From an uncultured Erysipelotrichaceae bacterium (GTDB lineage Bacteria; Bacillota_I; Bacilli_A; Erysipelotrichales; Erysipelotrichaceae): a stretch of DNA of 14,943 nt. The notes below the pieces were generated by a model that saw nothing but the letters and a program-made list of their open reading frames with translations, was not told the origin of the DNA and ran no database searches. The stretch covers positions 1 through 14,943 of the forward strand of contig CALVCY010000015.1 of NCBI GenBank assembly GCA_944326175.1, written 5' to 3'. Made by a program: the position numbers and the translations under genes. Positions 7,364 to 13,231 of the stretch are shown here, in pieces. Positions within the stretch are counted from its first letter, which is position 1, and each line of letters opens with the position of its first letter.

Positions 7364-7521
7364 CATAATGTAACGGGAAGTGATTGCTATCCTATAGATG
7401 TAAGTTGAAGAACGCCTGATAATACGATATCTTCACTTACGACATAAGTCCCCTTTCTATAAAATACCTCTCAATGAAAAAGAGCGTCGTGCCTCCCTAG
7501 AAACGCTCTTTTTCTTTTTTT
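7364..7521 (+). ncRNA. Candidate small RNA or capA leader/attenuator
   Basis: An extended -10 (TGC-CATAAT, hexamer 7364-7369) lies between two terminators, predicting an RNA of about 145 bases from near 7376. It contains an 11-bp stem with one bulged T: GTAAG-T-TGAAGA (7400-7411) with TCTTCACTTAC (7430-7440). This competes with ACTTA/TAAGT (7435-7439/7445-7449), so two exclusive folds are possible. A C-rich single-stranded stretch (7449-7456) follows, then a terminator. The terminator loop carries CCTCCCT, complementary to Shine-Dalgarno sequences. It may be a free small RNA of the C-rich-loop type known in Listeria and Staphylococcus, or a regulated leader for capA. It does not resemble any known class that I can name (6S, SRP, tmRNA, common riboswitches). 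No convincing open reading frame lies inside. Confidence 0.4.
7476..7521 (+). terminator. Intrinsic terminator before capA
   Basis: A 12-bp stem, GAAAAAGAGCGT (7476-7487) with ACGCTCTTTTTC (7503-7514), has a 15-base loop and is followed by seven T residues (7515-7521). No gene ends just upstream, so it must terminate an untranslated RNA or attenuate read-through into capA. GCTCTTTTT (7326-7334) further upstream could pair with the left arm as an antiterminator in longer transcripts. Confidence 0.85.
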
Positions 7522-7572
7522 ATAAGAACGTTATCCGCAATGGTTATGCCATAAGGATGTCAATGGTTCAGG

Positions 7573-7589
7573 TATACTATTACCAGGAG
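7573..7589 (+). promoter_or_regulatory. -10 box and Shine-Dalgarno of capA
   Basis: TATACT (7573-7578) has no clear -35. AGGAG (7585-7589) lies ten bases before the ATG at 7600. ATGGT-TATG-CCAT, a degenerate version of the window's recurrent palindrome, lies upstream near 7540-7552. Confidence 0.5.
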
Positions 7590-7599
7590 ATAACGCAAC

Positions 7600-8781
7600 A
7601 TGGGAAAAAAGAAAGTTTGCTTCTTGCATCGTTATATAGCGTTGATGCTAGCAAGTATGATATGGGTCAGTGGGTGTAACGAAGTGAAAGAGATATCCAC
7701 ACCAATTTCGACCAACTCAACACATTATGAAATGGTGGATCTATCGAATCATTCTAAATCACTTTCATTGGTTGCAGTTGGGGATCATTTGATCCATGGG
7801 GCCGTATACAAAGCAGCGTATGATCCAATCCAGGATGATTATGATTTTTCAACCATGTATGCATCCATTTGCCCGTTGATCAACGATTATGATATCCGTT
7901 ATATCAATTTTGAAACATTGATGGCTGGAGATGCCTATGGTTATAGCGGATATCCCGCATTCAATGGTCCAAGCCAGGGAATCGATGATCTAGTCGACTG
8001 TGGATTCAATTGGATGTCATTGTCCAGTAATCATTCATTTGACAAAGGTGCACAGGCATTGTTGGATGAATATCATTACTTTAATCAATTTGATCATGTG
8101 ATCACCACCGGTGTCCATGATTCGTTTGTCGATCAATCCACGTATATGGTCAAAACCATCAATGGTATCGATGTTGGGTTTTTAGGATACACCTATGGAC
8201 TCAATGGGTTTGAATTACCTAAGGGTCAGGAATATCTGGTGGATCTGATCGATCCATCCAGGATCAAGATGGATTTGGCCAATCTGAGTAAAATTTCCGA
8301 TATCCAATTGGTTTCGATCCATTGGGGAAGTGAATATTCAACCACTCCCAACTTGGATCAGATCGATCTAGCGGTTGACATGGTGCAATGGGGTGCTGAT
8401 GTGATCATCGGTGCGCATCCCCATGTCATCCAACCCTATGAAAGGATCACATCGGATAATGGGAACCAAGGGGTGGTATTTTACTCATTGGGGAATTTCC
8501 TTTCCGCCCAAGATCAACCACAGACGATGTTAGAGGCCATGGCGTGTATCGAACTTACCTTTGATACAGTGGATTCGACCATTACCTTTGAAACTATTCA
8601 AGCTCGTCCATTGATCAACTGGATCGATCATGACTTCAGTGATTTTCGTGTACTTCCGTTTGATCAATATGATCAAGATCATGTCAATTCCCATGAATTG
8701 ACACTTAATGGACTCGATGTATCCCGGCAATATTTTATCGATTTATGGAACGAGGTGTTCCCACAAGATCCCATTGGTTGA
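7600..8781 (+). CDS. CapA-family metallophosphatase-like lipoprotein
   Basis: 393 residues with a lipoprotein signal: basic Lys3-Lys5, a hydrophobic stretch (12-23) and the lipobox VSGC with Cys26 as the lipidated residue. The protein should sit on the outer face of the membrane. The mature part matches the CapA/PgsA family of calcineurin-like folds: VAVGDHLIHG (58-67, Asp62), NFET (103-106), LSSNHSFDKG (141-150), HWGSEY (241-246), GAHPHVIQPYE (271-281, His273 and His275) and YSLGNFLS (295-302). CapA supports poly-gamma-glutamate capsule formation in Bacillus anthracis, but the family is wide, and no capB or capC lies nearby here. Its function is therefore best left as an envelope-associated CapA-like protein. 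It is followed closely by pepF, which has its own promoter-like sequence. Confidence 0.9.
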   Translation: MGKKKVCFLHRYIALMLASMIWVSGCNEVKEISTPISTNSTHYEMVDLSNHSKSLSLVAVGDHLIHGAVYKAAYDPIQDDYDFSTMYASICPLINDYDIRYINFETLMAGDAYGYSGYPAFNGPSQGIDDLVDCGFNWMSLSSNHSFDKGAQALLDEYHYFNQFDHVITTGVHDSFVDQSTYMVKTINGIDVGFLGYTYGLNGFELPKGQEYLVDLIDPSRIKMDLANLSKISDIQLVSIHWGSEYSTTPNLDQIDLAVDMVQWGADVIIGAHPHVIQPYERITSDNGNQGVVFYSLGNFLSAQDQPQTMLEAMACIELTFDTVDSTITFETIQARPLINWIDHDFSDFRVLPFDQYDQDHVNSHELTLNGLDVSRQYFIDLWNEVFPQDPIG

Positions 8782-8796
8782 ACCATGGAATATAAT
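8775..8796 (+). promoter_or_regulatory. Palindrome and -10 box upstream of pepF
   Basis: TGGT-TGA-ACCA (8775-8785), containing the capA stop codon, sits where the spacer of a promoter with -10 TATAAT (8791-8796) would be. No good -35 hexamer is visible. A bound regulator would therefore affect this start directly; this is inference. Confidence 0.4.
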
Positions 8797-8827
8797 GGTT
8801 TTATCAATTAGAAGTAGGAGGAGTGTT

Positions 8828-10633
8828 ATGAGCGAAACCTTGAAACCCCGCAAAGAAATGGATCCCCGTTATCAATGGGACCTTTCCTCATTGTTTGAAA
8901 ACGATGCCGCCTGGAAAGTGGCAGTGGATCAATTGAAAAATGATTTGCCCATGCTATCGCAATATAAAAACCATTTAAGTGATGCATCGACCATCAAAAC
9001 CGCTTTGGATACTTATTATGGTCTAAACCGTCGCTTCGATCAGATCTTCTGTTATGCTTCCTTGCGTCACAGTGAAGATATCACGGATTCTGTTGCCAAT
9101 GCCATGTATAACAGTGCCATTGGTCTGGCCATGCATTTTGAACAGCTTTCCGCATATATCCGTCCTCAATTGCTTGGCTTGGATGAATCGACCATCGCTA
9201 CATTGCTCAGCGATCAAAATTTGAATGAATATCATTTCATTCTGGAAAATCTGTTCCGTCAGAAAAACCATACCCTTTCCGATGAAAAGGAAGCATTGTT
9301 GGCCGGATTCGCGGAAGTATTCCAAGGCCCAAGCAATATACAGGAAGCATTGAGCGATGCAGATCTAAAGTTTGAAGATGCCATGGACAGTCATGGTTTG
9401 AACCATCCCCTAAGCAATGCCAGTTACATCAAATTGCAATCCTCAAGCGATCGGACATTGCGTCAAACTAGCTTTACCAACTATTACGCTGCTTATGGTG
9501 CCCACAATCACACATATGCCGCCGTTTATGCCAACCAAGTCAAAACCACATTGGCCAATGCATTGGCCCACCACTATCCATCCAGTCGCAATATGGTCAT
9601 GGATCAGGACAATATTCCGGAAACTGTTTATGATACGTTGATCGAAGCTGTCCATGATCATCTAAATCTGATGCATCGCTATGTCGCACTTCGCAAACGG
9701 TTGCTGAAACTGGATGAAGTCCATTATTACGACATTTATGCACCATTGATCGAAAGTGGTGATGCCACATACAGCTATGAAACGGCACAACAGATGATCC
9801 TGGATGCGTTGCAGACCTATGGAACGGACTATGTCCAAACGGTCAAAAAAGGATTTGAGGATCGTTGGATCGATGTCTATCCCAATCAAGCTAAAAGTGG
9901 GGGTGCCTATTCGAGTGGTTGTTACGATTCCAATCCGTACATTTTGACCAATTTTACCGGCACACTGGATAGTGTGAGCACGATCGCACATGAAATGGGA
10001 CATTCCATGCATACCCATTACTCCAATACCACCCAATCTTATGCGAATAGCAATTATTCGTTGTTCGTGGCCGAAGTCGCATCTACGGTCAATGAAAATT
10101 TGTTGATCCACCATTTATTGGATGGTTGCAATGATCCAAAAAATCGATTGCGTTTGTTGAACCAGTATCTCGAAGGGTTCAAGGGAACGGTGTATCGGCA
10201 GACGATGTTTGCAGAATTTGAAAAGATCGTCCATCAGGATGCTCAACAAGGAATCAGTCTGGATGGAAATTATTTCAATGGAGTCTATATGGATCTAACC
10301 AAAAAATACTTTGGTGAAACCATGGTGTATGATGATGCCATCCAGTATGAATGGAGTCGTATCCCGCATTTTTATCGTCCATTTTATGTTTATGTGTATG
10401 CCTGTGGTTATTGTGCAGCCAATGCATTGGCTTATGGGATGATCCACGATGGAAAGACCAAAGTGATCCCGTATCTGGAATTTTTGAAGATGGGTGGATC
10501 CCAATATCCGTTGGATGAATTGAACCACGCCGGGATCGATTTGACCAATCGAAACTATATCGATACCGCATTCAATGAATTTTCTCGTATCCTAGATGAA
10601 GTGGAAACGCTGGCAAATCAACTGGGGTATTGA
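8828..10633 (+). CDS. pepF: Oligoendopeptidase F (M3B family)
   Basis: A cytoplasmic zinc endopeptidase that cuts peptides of roughly 7-17 residues, for nutrition or signal-peptide turnover. Its 601 residues match the usual length of about 600. The zinc site is visible as His388-Glu389-xx-Gly-His392 in TIAHEMGHSMHTHYSN, with the third ligand Glu416 in FVAEVASTVNE. The N-terminal RYQWDLSSLFEND, the central GGAYSSGCYDSNPYILTNF and the C-terminal HFYRPFYVYVYACGY regions are typical. The ATG at 8828 follows AGGAGGAG (8816-8823). An in-frame ATG at 8708 would overlap capA and lacks a Shine-Dalgarno. A strong terminator follows the gene. Confidence 0.96.
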   Translation: MSETLKPRKEMDPRYQWDLSSLFENDAAWKVAVDQLKNDLPMLSQYKNHLSDASTIKTALDTYYGLNRRFDQIFCYASLRHSEDITDSVANAMYNSAIGLAMHFEQLSAYIRPQLLGLDESTIATLLSDQNLNEYHFILENLFRQKNHTLSDEKEALLAGFAEVFQGPSNIQEALSDADLKFEDAMDSHGLNHPLSNASYIKLQSSSDRTLRQTSFTNYYAAYGAHNHTYAAVYANQVKTTLANALAHHYPSSRNMVMDQDNIPETVYDTLIEAVHDHLNLMHRYVALRKRLLKLDEVHYYDIYAPLIESGDATYSYETAQQMILDALQTYGTDYVQTVKKGFEDRWIDVYPNQAKSGGAYSSGCYDSNPYILTNFTGTLDSVSTIAHEMGHSMHTHYSNTTQSYANSNYSLFVAEVASTVNENLLIHHLLDGCNDPKNRLRLLNQYLEGFKGTVYRQTMFAEFEKIVHQDAQQGISLDGNYFNGVYMDLTKKYFGETMVYDDAIQYEWSRIPHFYRPFYVYVYACGYCAANALAYGMIHDGKTKVIPYLEFLKMGGSQYPLDELNHAGIDLTNRNYIDTAFNEFSRILDEVETLANQLGY

Positions 10634-10655
10634 TCGTACGACCATCCTTGATCCC

Positions 10656-10688
10656 ACCAATGCCGTGCCTTGCACGGCATTGGTTTTT
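10656..10688 (+). terminator. Intrinsic terminator of pepF
   Basis: A 12-bp stem, ACCAATGCCGTG (10656-10667) with CACGGCATTGGT (10673-10684), closes a five-base loop and runs into T residues (10684-10688). It starts 22 bases after the stop codon. Confidence 0.92.
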
Positions 10689-10715
10689 ATAATATGGTTA
10701 AATTCACATCATTAC

Positions 10716-10769
10716 ATGGTCGAACCATCTTGAAACTATCTTGAAACCCATCTTTTTTTTGCATATCAT
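10716..10769 (+). promoter_or_regulatory. Promoter of the DUF898-like/apbE operon with upstream operator-like repeats
   Basis: TTGAAA (10741-10746) and TATCAT (10764-10769) are exactly 17 bases apart. Immediately upstream lie two direct repeats of ATCTTGAAAC (10727-10736 and 10738-10747) and an exact ATGGT-CGA-ACCAT palindrome (10716-10728). The predicted start near 10776 leaves a leader of about 35 bases. The stacked repeats suggest a regulated promoter; the regulator is unknown. Confidence 0.6.
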
Positions 10770-10810
10770 TAGTACTGCTTTATTCAGATTCAATGAAGGA
10801 GGGGAGAATC

Positions 10811-12019
10811 ATGTGTTCTAAAGGGCAACGTTATAGTACGATCCTCTCGTTTACATTGATCTTCGTTATTGGATTTTCATTATTATCATCGCTAAGTAGC
10901 ATGTTATTTTTTATTTTGGAAAATGCGACGGGCAGCTCTTTATCGATTAATTTCAATCATCCATTGGGAACGTTGTGTGCCTTTTTCTTTTTGATCCATT
11001 ACGCCTTCCTTTATTTAGGCTATGCGTTGCCTTTTGTGCTTTGCTTTCTTGCAATGATCACGGCTGTTTTGGTTTTGATCGATATCTTGCGTTATCGTCG
11101 ACTCACTTTGTTGATGGGTTTGACCATGGTAACGTGTGCTTGTGTATTCGGGTATGGACTATTGGGTTCGATGGTTTTCTTAGTGGTCGCGTTATTGATC
11201 GGCCTTGTTTTGTTGGATCAAACCTATTTTTTGAATAAGACCTATGATCAACCCTATGATATCAGCGGGTTATTCGATGATTATGCGGCATTATTTATCG
11301 GCTTTAAGGTTCAAGGAGATCCAAACATGGATGTATTGCACCGGCAAGCGTTATCGGATGCATCGATCCAAACGGAAAAAGTACGATTGATATGTTTTCA
11401 TATGGCAACTTATGCATTATCCGTGGTCACATTGGGTCTTGCTTATGGGCTTTGTGTCCATTTGAATATGAAGCAGACCATCGCTTATCGCAAGATCAAT
11501 GGTTTGACCATGACGTATGAGGGTAAAGCCATTGGTTGGTTATGCAAAGGTTTGAAATGGTGGGTGTGCACCGTATTGACCTGTGGGATTTATTGGTTGA
11601 TCGGTTGCATCGCGTATGATAAGGCGGCAACGATGGCTGAACAATGCCACATCGAAAATAATTCATCGACCTCTTTCTTTGATGGAACGATGATGGACTA
11701 TGGTTTGATTCATCTTTTCGGGATGGTCATCACCATTGCCTCATTGGGGATCCTTTATCCGCTTTATGCCAGCGCAAGCAACCGTTATTTGATCAATCAT
11801 ACTGTCATTGATGGATATCGTTTGATGGATGGACAGACCCTGAAATATCGCTGCATTCACTGGCTGTGGTGCTATCCATTATTGATCATCACTTTTGGAT
11901 TATTCAGTGGATATGATGCGCTTGGCAATCTGATCCATGATAATGCATCGATCATGATCGATGAAAACCCATATCTGTATGCATCCAACGAAGAATTATT
12001 GGATGCATCTTCTTGTTAG
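10811..12019 (+). CDS. Polytopic membrane protein with tandem DUF898 (YjgN)-like repeats
   Basis: 402 residues, strongly hydrophobic, with no assigned biochemical function. Roughly the first 140 residues hold four or five membrane segments. The second half contains two similar units: one around AYRKINGLTMTYEGKAIGWLC...LTCGIY, the other starting SFFDGTMMDYGLIH and including NRYLINHTVIDGYRL. The FDGT opening, the TLGI/SLGI-Y turn and the NHTVIDGYRL stretch recall the DUF898/YjgN family. This assignment is from motif memory and is moderate. Many cysteines lie in or beside membrane segments. The ATG at 10811 has AAGGAGGGG just upstream; an ATG at 10793 contains that Shine-Dalgarno and is unlikely. 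It is the first gene of an operon, 13 bases before the apbE-like gene. Confidence 0.7.
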   Translation: MCSKGQRYSTILSFTLIFVIGFSLLSSLSSMLFFILENATGSSLSINFNHPLGTLCAFFFLIHYAFLYLGYALPFVLCFLAMITAVLVLIDILRYRRLTLLMGLTMVTCACVFGYGLLGSMVFLVVALLIGLVLLDQTYFLNKTYDQPYDISGLFDDYAALFIGFKVQGDPNMDVLHRQALSDASIQTEKVRLICFHMATYALSVVTLGLAYGLCVHLNMKQTIAYRKINGLTMTYEGKAIGWLCKGLKWWVCTVLTCGIYWLIGCIAYDKAATMAEQCHIENNSSTSFFDGTMMDYGLIHLFGMVITIASLGILYPLYASASNRYLINHTVIDGYRLMDGQTLKYRCIHWLWCYPLLIITFGLFSGYDALGNLIHDNASIMIDENPYLYASNEELLDASSC

Positions 12020-12027
12020 AAAGGAGG

Positions 12028-12040
12028 ATGGTATGACCAT
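12028..12040. repeat. Palindrome ATGGT-ATG-ACCAT over the apbE start
   Basis: An exact motif copy whose three-base centre is the ATG start codon (12033-12035). It directly abuts the Shine-Dalgarno AAGGAGG (12021-12027). A second exact copy (ATGGT-TCC-ACCAT) lies 50 bases into the gene at 12091-12103. Confidence 0.6.
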
Positions 12041-13175
12041 CCGTAAATTTAGCCTTGTTCTCGCACTTGCGCTTTTATGTGGGTGTAGTGATGGTTCCAC
12101 CATCGACTTCACTCAGCCCAGTGCTCACCCAAATAGTGACAATGTGTATTCCAATATGTCTATGGGCGACTTCAATACCGTATTGAGCTATTCCGCCTAT
12201 GGTGTAGATGATCAAACCGGTGCGGCGCAATTTGAAACGGTGTCGACCATGTTTTCATCTTTCAATGATTTAATGGATATTTACAATGATTATGACGGTT
12301 TGACCAATATCAAAACGATCAATGACAATGCTGGGATCCAACCGGTAGTTGTGGATGAATCCATCTATGAAATGTTGCAATTATCCAAGCAACTCTATGA
12401 TCTAAGCAATGGTGAATTTGATATCACCATGGGCGCTGTGTTCAATATTTGGCACAATTATCGGGAAAACGGATTGATCCTGAATGGCAATGATGAATTG
12501 GCACCGATCCCCAGTGAAGACGAATTGCAACAGGCAGCTGCATGTCGTGGATGGGAACATATCATCATGGATGATTCTGATCACAGCGTTTATATCGATG
12601 ATCCTTGTGTCTCTTTGGATGTCGGCGGTATCGCCAAAGGATTTTCTACAGAGAAGATCCGTTCATCGTTGGTCGAAACCATCGATAACGGTGCCATCAT
12701 CAATGCCGGCGGTAATACCGCATTGGTCCATACCAAACCCGATGGCTCATCGTGGCGGGTCGGCATCGCCGACCCGGATTCCAGCAGGGATAGTCTTATG
12801 GTGCTATCATTGAGTGCAGATCTATCCGTGGTCACTTCTGGTGACTATGAACGTTATTTCGTTGGGGAAGATGGACAAAGCTATGCGCATATCATCGATC
12901 CGCAAACGCTGTATCCACCCCGTTATTGGCGTTCGGTCTCCATCATTACCAGCGATGGCGGGATCGCCGATGGTTTGTCCACCATTCTCTTTACCATGGA
13001 TTATCAGGATGGTTTAGCCATCTTACAAAAAGCCAAACAAACTTTTGATCTCGACGTATTGGAAGCCGTATGGATCGCAGATGATGGGACGATCGTCGAT
13101 GCCGATCATCATTTGGATTTAGGTAAATACGATGCCTTCTATACGGAAGGGCTAGAAGATGTGATCGTACAATGA
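12033..13175 (+). CDS. apbE: FAD:protein FMN transferase (ApbE family) lipoprotein
   Basis: Attaches FMN covalently to threonine or serine of extracytoplasmic flavoproteins, using FAD and Mg2+. Of 380 residues, Met1-Cys18 form a lipoprotein signal (hydrophobic 7-16, lipobox LCGC with Cys18), so it acts outside the membrane. Family motifs are SNGEFDITMGAVFNIWHNY, SLDVGGIAKGF (Asp196-Gly203), INAGGN, TSGDYERYF, HIIDPQT and DGLSTILF. The ATG at 12033 has AAGGAGG five bases upstream; longer in-frame starts overlap the preceding gene. It follows the DUF898-like gene by 13 bases in the same operon. No protein with a recognisable FMN-bind domain is in the window, so the target is unknown. The membrane neighbour is only a guess by association. 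Confidence 0.93.
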   Translation: MTIRKFSLVLALALLCGCSDGSTIDFTQPSAHPNSDNVYSNMSMGDFNTVLSYSAYGVDDQTGAAQFETVSTMFSSFNDLMDIYNDYDGLTNIKTINDNAGIQPVVVDESIYEMLQLSKQLYDLSNGEFDITMGAVFNIWHNYRENGLILNGNDELAPIPSEDELQQAAACRGWEHIIMDDSDHSVYIDDPCVSLDVGGIAKGFSTEKIRSSLVETIDNGAIINAGGNTALVHTKPDGSSWRVGIADPDSSRDSLMVLSLSADLSVVTSGDYERYFVGEDGQSYAHIIDPQTLYPPRYWRSVSIITSDGGIADGLSTILFTMDYQDGLAILQKAKQTFDLDVLEAVWIADDGTIVDADHHLDLGKYDAFYTEGLEDVIVQ

Positions 13176-13187
13176 GTGCGTTTCAAC

Positions 13188-13208
13188 ATGGTCCAACCAT
13201 GATAAAAT
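13188..13208 (+). promoter_or_regulatory. ezrA promoter with palindrome in its spacer
   Basis: TAAAAT (13203-13208) is preceded by a weak -35 (TTTCAA, 13181-13186). The exact palindrome ATGGT-CCA-ACCAT (13188-13200) fills the region between them, a typical operator position. The Shine-Dalgarno AGGGAGG (13219-13225) is six bases before the ATG at 13232. Confidence 0.55.
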
Positions 13209-13231
13209 AAATACAAACAGGGAGGTTTTTC

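Noticed and set aside
7376..7453. 6S RNA, SRP RNA or a known riboswitch in the pgi-capA gap
   Set aside because: The hallmark conserved sequences of these classes are not visible; only a weak four-pair closing stem (GGGA with TCCC) could be drawn.
7475..7500. Mini-frame MKKSVVPP in the element before capA
   Set aside because: Eight codons, no Shine-Dalgarno, and it lies within the terminator stem and loop; probably chance.
8708..8827. Longer start for pepF within capA
   Set aside because: No Shine-Dalgarno there, whereas AGGAGGAG precedes ATG 8828, and the family N-terminus matches the shorter form.
9662..10114. Minus-strand open frame of 150 codons inside pepF
   Set aside because: It overlaps the HEMGH zinc-site coding region of pepF and resembles no family; a shadow of biased codon use.
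12723..12736. TTGGT-N4-ACCAA as an operator
   Set aside because: It lies deep in the apbE coding region with a different spacer and arms; listed only as a relative of the palindrome, not a regulatory site.
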